NCBI GenBank assembly: GCA_016201355.1
Contig: JACQCY010000024.1
Location: 1-7,491, forward strand
Direction: 5' to 3'
Length of the DNA stretch: 7,491 nucleotides
Source: Candidatus Yonathbacteria bacterium
Lineage (GTDB): Bacteria; Patescibacteriota; Minisyncoccia; Phycocordibacterales; UBA1550
A model generated the notes under the pieces. The model did no database searches. It had not been told where the DNA came from and saw nothing but the letters and a program-made list of their open reading frames with translations. Within the stretch, counting starts at the first letter, position 1; the number at the start of each line of letters is the position of its first letter. Positions 1-5,559 of the stretch are shown in pieces. The position numbers were made by a program, and so were the translations under genes.

Positions 1-38
1 GACTATGTATACGATACTATAGTATCGTATACATAGTC
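1..38. repeat. Perfect 38-bp palindrome at window edge
   Basis: The first 38 bases equal their own reverse complement exactly: two 19-base arms meet with no spacer, around a centre reading ACTATAGT. Each arm contains a GTATAC site. The element lies downstream of recR on the minus strand, so a transcript of recR would run into it. It could act as a transcript-end hairpin, but the sequence that would hold a U-tract is outside the window. Because it sits exactly at the edge, a fold-back assembly break is an equally good explanation. The palindrome is seen directly; its role is unknown. Confidence 0.85.
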
Positions 39-86
39 AATGAGAGAATAGATTTTCTACGAGTTTTTTGAAATTTTCTGATTTTT

Positions 87-177
87 CCATATTCTATATT
101 CCATATTCTATATTCAATTTTTCATATTCCATATTCAATATTCAATATTCCATATTCAATATTCAATATTCAATATT
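87..177. repeat. 13-unit tandem 7-bp A/T-rich array
   Basis: Thirteen consecutive 7-base units fill 91 bp with no slip of register. The plus-strand consensus is CMATATT; the commonest forms are CAATATT (five copies) and CCATATT (four), with CTATATT twice and two diverged units at 115-128. The array lies between the recR stop codon and the palindrome at 1-38. The spacing is far shorter than in a CRISPR array and there are no unique spacers. It resembles the 7-bp periodic tracts at 817-851 and 2907-2934, so it seems to be a recurrent style of intergenic sequence in this genome. No function can be read from it. Confidence 0.9.
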
Positions 178-186
178 CCACCCACG

Positions 187-807
187 CTACCTTCTATTTT
201 TCAGCGCGTGATGGATGGTGTCTCGGTCGGAATATTCAAGCTCGGTACCCGTGGATAGTCCGCGCCCGAGGGATGTAATGATGATACCAAGTTCCTTGGT
301 AGTAGGAGTGATTGTCTTTATAATATATTCGCGCGTGAAATCACTTTCGGGATTTGAGGAGAGGGCGAGTATGATTTCTTGGAGTCCTTCGGGCGCGCCT
401 TTTTTAATGCGAGCAATAAGTTCATTGATACGAATTTTTGTCGTAGGATCGGGAGTGAGTACAGGAATAGTCCCTCCGAGAATAAAATATTTTCCCGTAT
501 AATTCCCGCTTCGCTTCACACTTTCAAAATCAGTGTCTTTTTCAACAACAAGAATGGTCGTGTTGTCGGTATCGTTCACACAGATATCGCATACATTGTT
601 CTCAGATAGTTTCCCATTGTTTGTATAAAAACGAAAACACTCCCCGCATCGAGTAATTGATTTCTGAAGAATTGAGATCTCGTACGCTAGTTGTTCCACA
701 AAATGCGGATTTTGCGCAAGGAGAAAATATACAAACCGTTTCGATTGTCGCGTCCCGATACCGGGAAATTTCATAAATAGGGAAGTGAGATTATCAATGC
801 GTGGCAT
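187..807 (-). CDS. recR: Recombination mediator protein RecR
   Basis: RecR works with RecO (and RecF) to load RecA onto SSB-coated single-stranded DNA at gaps during recombinational repair; it forms a ring-shaped clamp in the cytoplasm. The 206-residue product is close to the usual 200. In order it shows an N-terminal helix-hairpin-helix (PGIG at 15-18), a C4 zinc finger (C54, C57, C73, C76), a Toprim domain starting at VVEKDTD (87-93), and the conserved C-terminal block GRGLSTGTELEYSD (181-194). The ATG start puts the hairpin motif at the usual distance from the N-terminus. The sequence before it is pyrimidine-rich with no Shine-Dalgarno. It lies 41 bp downstream of dnaB on the same strand and is probably cotranscribed with it. 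No recO or recF is visible here. Stop codon is TAG. Confidence 0.96.
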   Translation of the reverse strand: MPRIDNLTSLFMKFPGIGTRQSKRFVYFLLAQNPHFVEQLAYEISILQKSITRCGECFRFYTNNGKLSENNVCDICVNDTDNTTILVVEKDTDFESVKRSGNYTGKYFILGGTIPVLTPDPTTKIRINELIARIKKGAPEGLQEIILALSSNPESDFTREYIIKTITPTTKELGIIITSLGRGLSTGTELEYSDRDTIHHALKNRR

Positions 808-816
808 AAAGAAGGA

Positions 817-851
817 GAAAATAGTAAATAGAAAGTAGAAAATAGAATTTA
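817..851. repeat. 5-unit 7-bp array between dnaB and recR
   Basis: Five 7-base units in strict register fill most of the 41-bp gap between dnaB and recR. On the minus (coding) strand the consensus is TATTTTC, with variants such as TACTTTC and TATTTAC. The first coding-strand unit, TAAATTC, begins with the dnaB stop codon TAA itself, so the array starts exactly where dnaB ends. It leaves a pyrimidine-rich leader without a Shine-Dalgarno in front of recR. Confidence 0.75.
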
Positions 852-2234
852 AAAATCATCCGTCACGCCGGCGCGGTTTGCGAATTCTTGGTGGTTTTTA
901 TCAATAGAAATGAATGTTGATTTTTCTTCATCAAAATAGAGTTTAATGGCGCCGACGGGGCCGTTACGGTGTTTTTCGATGAGAATCTCCGCGATGTTGG
1001 TCTTTTCCGCATTGCGGTCTTGTTTGTCTTCGCGGTGGATGAACATCACGACATCCGCGTCCTGCTCGATAGAACCCGAGTCGCGGAGGTCAGAGAGCTT
1101 TGGTTTACCCCCACGGCTCTCGACGGCGCGCGAGAGCTGAGAGAGGGCAATAACTGGCACATCAAGATCTTTGGCAAGCCCTTTGAGCGAGCGAGAGATT
1201 TCAGTGACTTGGTTTACCATTGAGTCGTACTGTTTGCTTGTCGTCATAAGTTGCAAGTAGTCGACAATAATAAGTCCAAGCCCGTGTTCGCTTTTAAGTT
1301 TGCGCGCCGCGCTCCGCATTTTCATAATGGATGTGCCCGCTTGATCATCGATAAAGATCGGCGCCTTGGAAAGCCGTTCGAGCGCCGCTCTGATCTGGTC
1401 AAATTCAGAATCGAGGTTGAGCTTTCCTGTGCGAAGTCTCCACGCATTTACACGGGCCTCGGCGGCGAGCATACGGTCGATGATCTGTTGCGTGTTCATT
1501 TCGAGAGAAAAGATACCGACCGGAACATTGTATTTTATTGCGGTCTGGCGCGCGATATCGAGAGCAAGGGTCGTCTTTCCCATACTTGGGCGCGCCGCGA
1601 GAATGATGAGGTCTGATTTTTGAAAGCCCGAAAGCATCGTGTCAAGTTCATTAAATCCGGTAGGAACACCACGAAGTTGCCCGCCCCCTTTATGGATACT
1701 GTCGAGTCGCTCCCACGCTTCATCAAGTGTTTCTTTGATGCTCACGAATTTTTTCGTAACACTTGCCTGCGTGATCGAATATATCTTCTTCTCCGCTTCG
1801 TCTAGTACCGTTTCCACTTCGTCTATTTCATTGTAGCCGAGCTCGGAGATATGTTCGGCGGCATCGATGAGCGTGCGGAGAATATGTTTCTTCTGCACGA
1901 TCTCGGCATAGTGTTTTGCATTGGTTGAAGAAGGGACAAGATCAACAAGCTCGGTAAGATAGCTCCCTCCTCCTATATTTTCAAATTTACCCCGTTCTTT
2001 AAGACGAGAAGATAGTGAAAGAAAATCAATGGGCTCGTGTCGCCCGTGAAGTTCTATCATTGCGTCAAACAAAAGGCGGTGTTTGTCGACATAAAAAGAA
2101 TCGCGGTTCACCACATCAGATATTTCATACATCCCCTCGGGACGCACCATAAGCGACCCTAAAAGGGCTTTTTCCGTATCGATGTTTTGCGGAGGAATAC
2201 GCGGGCTTCGCGATTTGAACGGTTTATCTGCCAT
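849..2234 (-). CDS. dnaB: Replicative DNA helicase DnaB
   Basis: Hexameric ATP-driven 5'-3' helicase that unwinds DNA at the replication fork and recruits primase. From the ATG at 2234 the product has 461 residues, normal for DnaB. The N-terminal primase-interaction domain starts at IPPQNIDTEKALLGSLM (13-29). The RecA-like motor follows, with Walker A ARPSMGKTT (214-222), the catalytic glutamate in SLEM (243-246), Walker B LIIVDYLQL (321-329), motif H3 VIALSQLSRAVESR (361-374), the block SDLRDSGSIEQDADVV (381-396), and the KHRNGP arginine-finger region (421-426). There is no intein, although DnaB is a frequent intein host. A TTG at 2258 would add eight residues; I prefer the ATG because a promoter-like -10 element overlaps the extra codons. 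It is divergent from frr and upstream of recR. Stop codon is TAA. Confidence 0.97.
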   Translation of the reverse strand: MADKPFKSRSPRIPPQNIDTEKALLGSLMVRPEGMYEISDVVNRDSFYVDKHRLLFDAMIELHGRHEPIDFLSLSSRLKERGKFENIGGGSYLTELVDLVPSSTNAKHYAEIVQKKHILRTLIDAAEHISELGYNEIDEVETVLDEAEKKIYSITQASVTKKFVSIKETLDEAWERLDSIHKGGGQLRGVPTGFNELDTMLSGFQKSDLIILAARPSMGKTTLALDIARQTAIKYNVPVGIFSLEMNTQQIIDRMLAAEARVNAWRLRTGKLNLDSEFDQIRAALERLSKAPIFIDDQAGTSIMKMRSAARKLKSEHGLGLIIVDYLQLMTTSKQYDSMVNQVTEISRSLKGLAKDLDVPVIALSQLSRAVESRGGKPKLSDLRDSGSIEQDADVVMFIHREDKQDRNAEKTNIAEILIEKHRNGPVGAIKLYFDEEKSTFISIDKNHQEFANRAGVTDDF

Positions 2235-2241
2235 ATGTGCC

Positions 2242-2250
2242 AGTCTACCA
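2242..2250 (-). promoter_or_regulatory. Candidate extended -10 promoter of dnaB
   Basis: Read on the minus strand this is TGGTAGACT: an extended -10 (TGn) followed by TAGACT, matching TATAAT at four of six positions. Seven bases separate it from the dnaB ATG at 2234, the same distance as for proS. Transcription would then start at or beside the A of the ATG, giving a leaderless message. No convincing -35 is found at 17 bp, so this is weaker than the frr and proS promoters. Confidence 0.4.
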
Positions 2251-2316
2251 CAGTACAAAACAGAGGGAAATTATTTTTGGGGAGATTAGGGTGGAAATAC
2301 TGGGGATAGATAAATA

Positions 2317-2345
2317 TTGAATTTAGGATTTTTTTCTGGTATTAT
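2317..2345 (+). promoter_or_regulatory. Sigma-70-type promoter of frr, leaderless geometry
   Basis: A -35 box TTGAAT (2317-2322), a 17-bp spacer and a -10 box TATTAT (2340-2345), with TG at the extended -10 position, form a strong housekeeping promoter. Only nine bases separate the -10 box from the frr ATG at 2355, so the predicted start site (about 2352-2353) leaves a leader of zero to three bases. No Shine-Dalgarno is present, which agrees with leaderless translation. Confidence 0.75.
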
Positions 2346-2354
2346 ATCGCTTAT

Positions 2355-2909
2355 ATGTCCTATGATTTTTCAGGTTTTAAAAAGAAAACAGAGGGAGTGA
2401 AGGAGCATTTGGGCAAAGAGCTTTCGACGATACATACGGGGCGCGCAAATGTTGCTCTTCTCGATATGGTGTCGATTGAATCGTATGGCGCGCGTCTTGC
2501 TATCCCTCATGTTGCAACCATTACGAGCGAAGATGCGCGAACGCTTCGTATTGTGCCGTGGGAGAAATCAAACGGTAAAGAAATAGAGAGAGCGATCAAT
2601 GAAGCAAATCTCGGCCTCTCGGTTTCCGCCGATGATTCAGGTCTTCGTGTCTCTTTCCCTCCGCTCACGACCGAGAGGCGTATTGCCTTTACGAAGATCG
2701 CGCGTGATAAAGTGGAAGAAGCGCGCATTGCTGTCAGGAATGAACGAGAAAAGACCAAAAATGATATCATTGCCAAGGAGCGCGATAATGAGATGAGTAT
2801 TGATGAGAAAAAGATTGCGCTTGAAACTTTACAAAAGCTTGTTGATGACGCGAACAGCGCTATCGATGTTCTCGGAGAGAAGAAGGAGAAGGAGATACTG
2901 GGTGAATAA
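2355..2909 (+). CDS. frr: Ribosome recycling factor (RRF)
   Basis: RRF acts with EF-G to split the post-termination ribosome from mRNA and tRNA. The 184 residues match the family length of about 185. Domain I is the long three-helix bundle, seen here as residues 1-30 and about 105-184. It includes the ribosome-binding stretch PPLTTERR (102-109) and ARIAVRNERE (123-132). Domain II, the small beta-sandwich, spans about 31-104, beginning after HTGRAN (27-32) and including LLDMVSIESYG (35-45). The ATG start is followed directly by the typical N-terminal helix. It is the first gene of the plus-strand series and has its own strong promoter. In many bacteria uppS, cdsA and dxr follow frr; here the next gene is rseP, 144 bp downstream. 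Stop codon is TAA. Confidence 0.97.
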   Translation: MSYDFSGFKKKTEGVKEHLGKELSTIHTGRANVALLDMVSIESYGARLAIPHVATITSEDARTLRIVPWEKSNGKEIERAINEANLGLSVSADDSGLRVSFPPLTTERRIAFTKIARDKVEEARIAVRNEREKTKNDIIAKERDNEMSIDEKKIALETLQKLVDDANSAIDVLGEKKEKEILGE

Positions 2910-2934
2910 TTTTAAATTACAAATTTTGAATTTT
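2907..2934. repeat. Short 7-bp periodic A/T tract at frr stop
   Basis: Four 7-base units run from the frr stop codon: TAATTTT, then AAATTAC, then AAATTTT and GAATTTT. The first unit begins with the TAA stop codon, as also happens at the dnaB end. The register decays after about 2941. Part of the tract forms the left outer arm of the nested inverted repeat at 2922-3049. The units are degenerate, so this array is less certain than the one at 87-177. Confidence 0.5.
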
Positions 2935-3049
2935 AAATCAATTTAAAATGTTTAAAAATTTATTACCAAGGGCGGGCCTTTGGGAGTGATGCATTAAGAC
3001 CCGCCCTTGGTAACTTCTATTTAATAATCTAGATTTAAAACTTAAAATT
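2922..3049. repeat. Nested inverted-repeat element between frr and rseP
   Basis: The frr-rseP gap holds two nested inverted repeats. The outer arms at 2922-2939 and 3032-3049 are A/T-only apart from single G or C bases and match at 16 of 18 positions. They enclose a G/C-rich hairpin at 2963-3013. The right outer arm ends four bases before the rseP ATG. I see no target-site duplication and no transposase, so a MITE-like origin is possible but not shown. The stretch also stands where uppS-cdsA-dxr are found in many relatives of this gene cluster. Confidence 0.65.
2963..3013. repeat. G/C-rich hairpin between frr and rseP
   Basis: The arms TTACCAAGGGCGGG (2963-2976) and its exact complement (3000-3013) give a 14-bp perfect stem. 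After one C/A mismatch, three more pairs (2978-2980 with 2996-2998) leave a 15-nt loop containing ATGCAT. Neither strand has a proper U-tract after the stem, so it is not a canonical intrinsic terminator. It may still pause or protect the frr transcript, or be a dispersed REP-like repeat. Its base composition contrasts sharply with the A/T-rich flanks. Confidence 0.8.
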
Positions 3050-3053
3050 CCCC

Positions 3054-4148
3054 ATGAGTATTTTGCTATTCATCATCATTCTCGGCATTCTCGTCTTTGT
3101 TCACGAGTTTGGGCATTTTATTGCTGCAAAGAAAGCGGGTGTTCGTGTTGATGAATTTGGCATCGGTCTTCCTCCTCGCTTATGGAAGAAAAAAATTGGC
3201 GAGACGATATATTCGATAAACTTATTTCCCGTGGGAGGTTTTGTAAAGATCTTCGGTGAAAATCCCGACGAAGAATCTATCGGGGGAGAGGACTCCAAGC
3301 GAAGTCTGTTCCATAGCTCGAAACTCACCCAAGGGTGGATCATAAGCGCGGGTATCATTTTTAACCTTTTATTTGCATGGGTTCTCATCACTTCCGGATT
3401 TATTATAGGAGTTCCTTTTTCTTCCGATGACCTTTTGTATGGTTCTCGCGTAAAAGACGCATTTGTGCTGATCTCAGGAGTTGCCCCAAGATCTCCCGCA
3501 TTGACTGCCGGGCTCAAAGAGGGGGATCGAATCGTTTCACTTTCTGCCGAGGGGGAAGAACTTCCCCACCCTACCATTTCAGCAACACAAGATTTCATCG
3601 CTTCCCATAGTGTCCTCACTATTTCCTACTTGAGGGGAGAAGAATTGAAAACCGTTACTGTTCGCCCTGAAGACGGCTTAAAAGAAGGCGCAAAGGCAAT
3701 AGGTATTTCTCTTGATATCGTGGGGACACTAAAACTTCCTGTCCATCAAGCCCTCTACGCGGGGAGTACGATTACCATATCCATTATTAAATCCACGGTA
3801 GTCGGGCTTTTTGAATTCTTCAAAAATATTTTTTCGGGGACGGCGGGTTTTTCGGATATTTCCGGTCCTATTGGTATCGTGGGGGCGGTTAAAAATGCTT
3901 CGTCCCTCGGTTTTTCTCACCTCATTTATCTCACGGCTCTTATCTCCATAAATTTGGCGGTAATAAATATTTTCCCTTTTCCCGCGCTTGATGGAGGGAG
4001 ATTATTTTTCATTGTTATTGAAACGATCAAAAGATCTCCTCTTCGTCCATCCTTTGTGAATACGATAAATGGTATCGGCTTCGCTCTCCTCATCCTTCTT
4101 ATGGTGGTGGTAACATACGGTGATATTATAAAGATTGCGCATCAGTAG
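3054..4148 (+). CDS. rseP: RseP-type site-2 intramembrane zinc metalloprotease (M50)
   Basis: Polytopic membrane protease that cuts transmembrane segments of regulators or remnant signal peptides within the membrane. The first membrane segment carries the zinc-binding HEFGH (17-21). A second segment lies at about 96-118 (AGIIFNLLFAW). One PDZ domain spans about 143-223, starting at APRSPALTAGLKEGDRI. SGPIGI (270-275) follows, then the third ligand motif NIFPFPALDGG (305-315), where D313 completes the zinc site, and a last membrane segment at about 340-356. At 364 residues with a single PDZ it is shorter than the two-PDZ E. coli enzyme of 450. No anti-sigma factor or DegS partner is visible, so the substrate is unknown. 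The ATG has no Shine-Dalgarno; the four bases CCCC precede it directly. Stop codon is TAG. Confidence 0.95.
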   Translation: MSILLFIIILGILVFVHEFGHFIAAKKAGVRVDEFGIGLPPRLWKKKIGETIYSINLFPVGGFVKIFGENPDEESIGGEDSKRSLFHSSKLTQGWIISAGIIFNLLFAWVLITSGFIIGVPFSSDDLLYGSRVKDAFVLISGVAPRSPALTAGLKEGDRIVSLSAEGEELPHPTISATQDFIASHSVLTISYLRGEELKTVTVRPEDGLKEGAKAIGISLDIVGTLKLPVHQALYAGSTITISIIKSTVVGLFEFFKNIFSGTAGFSDISGPIGIVGAVKNASSLGFSHLIYLTALISINLAVINIFPFPALDGGRLFFIVIETIKRSPLRPSFVNTINGIGFALLILLMVVVTYGDIIKIAHQ

Positions 4149-4200
4149 CAATAATTGATTGAACAAAAAGAAGAGACTCTCTCTATTGCTGGGCGCAAAT

Positions 4201-4229
4201 TTGATACCTGTGGTCTTTTAAGGTAATAT
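4201..4229 (+). promoter_or_regulatory. Sigma-70-type promoter of proS, leaderless geometry
   Basis: TTGATA (4201-4206), a 17-bp spacer and TAATAT (4224-4229) make a good housekeeping promoter. The -10 box overlaps the first possible ATG (4228), and the predicted start site at about 4236 falls at the second ATG (4237). This argues that proS starts at 4237 from a leaderless message and that it can be transcribed apart from rseP. Confidence 0.7.
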
Positions 4230-4236
4230 GCGATAT

Positions 4237-5523
4237 ATGCGACAACGAACGCTTTTTACAAAAACCCGCAAAGAAGCTCCCTCGGACGAGGTGGCAAAAA
4301 ATGCAAAACTCCTTATTCGAGCGGGGTTTGTTGATAAGCTCCAAGCGGGAGTTTATTCGTACTTACCACTCGGTCTTCGTGTGTTAAAAAAGATAGAACA
4401 GATCATCCGCGAGGAAATGAATGCTGTGTGCGGGCAAGAGATCCTCATGCCGTCGCTTCACCCGAAAGAAAATTGGCAGACAACGGGTCGCTGGGATACG
4501 ATGGACGATCTTTATAAAGTCTCGGATACATCGGGGAGAGAAAATGCTCTCGGCGCAACTCACGAAGAGATTGTGGTGCCTCTCGTTAAACAATTTGTCT
4601 CGTCCTATCGAGACCTTCCTTTTTCTGTCTATCAGTTTCAAAATAAATTTCGTATGGAACTTCGCGCGAAATCAGGTATATTGCGAGGGAGAGAATTTAT
4701 TATGAAAGATATGTATTCATTTCATAAAGATGAAACAGACCTCAAGAATTTTTATGATAAGATGAAAAAATCGTACGAGCGGGTGTTTGAGAGATTCGGC
4801 ATAGGAGAAAAAACATACCTTACTTTTGCCGGGGGAGGAAGTTTTTCGAAATACTCACACGAGTTTCAGACAGTAACACCTGCGGGAGAAGATACTATCT
4901 ATATTTGCGATATTTGCCATATTGCCATCAATAAAGAAATTATCGAAGACCAGAATCATACTTGCCCTCTTTGCGGAAATAAAAATCTTCGTACGGAAAC
5001 CGCGGTGGAGGTGGGGAATATCTTTGAGCTGAAAACAAAATATTCCGCGCCATTTGACCTTTCTTATAAAGACGAAGAAGGGAAAGATCAACCCGTAATT
5101 ATGGGGTGTTACGGTATTGGGCTTGGACGCGTGTTTGGTACGGTGGTTGAGGCATATGGCGACGACAAAGGGCTCGTGTGGCCGCGCGAGATTGCGCCAT
5201 TTGCGGTTCATTTGGTTGAAATCTTGTCAGCAAATATACGCGTGCGTGAGGAGACGGAAAAGTTTTATAATGAACTTATAGGGCAAGGAATTGATGTTCT
5301 TTGGGACGATCGCGATCTGCGCGCGGGTGAGAAATTTGCCGATAGCGATCTCATTGGCATTCCTTTTCGTGTTGTTGTTTCAGAAAAAACACTCACGGAA
5401 GGCAAGTTTGAGATCAAAGCGCGCGCGACAGGGGAAGTGTCAATGGTCGATCGAGATGAGTTAATAAAGTTTATAAAGTCCGTAAAGTTAAAAGTAAATA
5501 CGGATGCGTGCCCTACTTTATAA
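4237..5523 (+). CDS. proS: Proline-tRNA ligase, short form lacking the INS editing domain
   Basis: Class II synthetase that charges tRNA-Pro with proline. I take the start at 4237, not the upstream ATG at 4228, because the N-terminus MRQRTLFTKTRKEAP then lines up with the bacterial family and the promoter overlaps the earlier ATG. Counting from 4228, the motifs are motif 1 (about 52-79), the THEE block (111-114), motif 2 with FRMELRAKSG (141-150), HEF (211-213), motif 3 GCYGIGLGR (293-301) and the anticodon-binding domain (about 325-415). The roughly 180-residue INS domain of the E. coli enzyme, which clears Ala-tRNA-Pro, is absent. In its place is a short segment with two CxxC pairs (C227/C230, C246/C249), probably a zinc ribbon. 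The last ten or so residues come from the repeat at 5464-5559. mreB follows 36 bp on. Stop codon is TAA. Confidence 0.95.
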   Translation: MRQRTLFTKTRKEAPSDEVAKNAKLLIRAGFVDKLQAGVYSYLPLGLRVLKKIEQIIREEMNAVCGQEILMPSLHPKENWQTTGRWDTMDDLYKVSDTSGRENALGATHEEIVVPLVKQFVSSYRDLPFSVYQFQNKFRMELRAKSGILRGREFIMKDMYSFHKDETDLKNFYDKMKKSYERVFERFGIGEKTYLTFAGGGSFSKYSHEFQTVTPAGEDTIYICDICHIAINKEIIEDQNHTCPLCGNKNLRTETAVEVGNIFELKTKYSAPFDLSYKDEEGKDQPVIMGCYGIGLGRVFGTVVEAYGDDKGLVWPREIAPFAVHLVEILSANIRVREETEKFYNELIGQGIDVLWDDRDLRAGEKFADSDLIGIPFRVVVSEKTLTEGKFEIKARATGEVSMVDRDELIKFIKSVKLKVNTDACPTL

Positions 5524-5559
5524 ACTTTATGAACTTTTAACTTTACTAACTTATTTACT
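5464..5559. repeat. Inverted pair of 9-bp period arrays across the proS/mreB junction
   Basis: Left array, 5464-5490: three 9-base units around RTAAAGTNN, in frame with proS, encoding the tripeptide-like series IKF, IKS, VKL. Right array, 5515-5559: five degenerate units in the opposite orientation (ACTTTATAA, ACTTTATGA and so on), running from within the last proS codons to the base before the mreB ATG. The inverted orientation creates two perfect complements: 5464-5479 with 5515-5530 (16 bp) and 5482-5495 with 5533-5546 (14 bp). They are interleaved, with loops too short for both to form, so they are alternatives. The proS stop codon is the end of the first right-hand unit. Confidence 0.75.

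Noticed and set aside
87..177. CRISPR-like repeat array
   Set aside because: The period is 7 bp with no unique spacers and no cas genes; it is a simple tandem array.
1556..1600. Intein insertion site at the DnaB Walker A motif
   Set aside because: The motif is continuous and the protein has normal length; no intein is present.
1251..1616. Open frame of 121 codons on the plus strand inside dnaB
   Set aside because: It is antisense to the conserved helicase motor and has an arginine-rich composition typical of shadow frames.
2963..3013. Canonical intrinsic terminator of frr
   Set aside because: The stem is strong but no run of T follows on either strand, so I annotate it only as a hairpin repeat.
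3007..3035. Promoter for rseP: TTGGTA, 17-bp spacer, TAGATT
   Set aside because: The -10 matches only four of six positions and the -35 falls in the hairpin arm; too weak to annotate, although rseP may need its own promoter.
3101..3619. Long open frame of 172 codons on the minus strand inside rseP
   Set aside because: It lies wholly antisense to a gene with complete M50 motifs and has no recognisable domain; it is a shadow of rseP codon bias.
4147..4190. Terminator between rseP and proS: 7-bp arms AGCAATA and TATTGCT
   Set aside because: The stem is short, A/T-rich, has a 30-nt loop and no U-tract.
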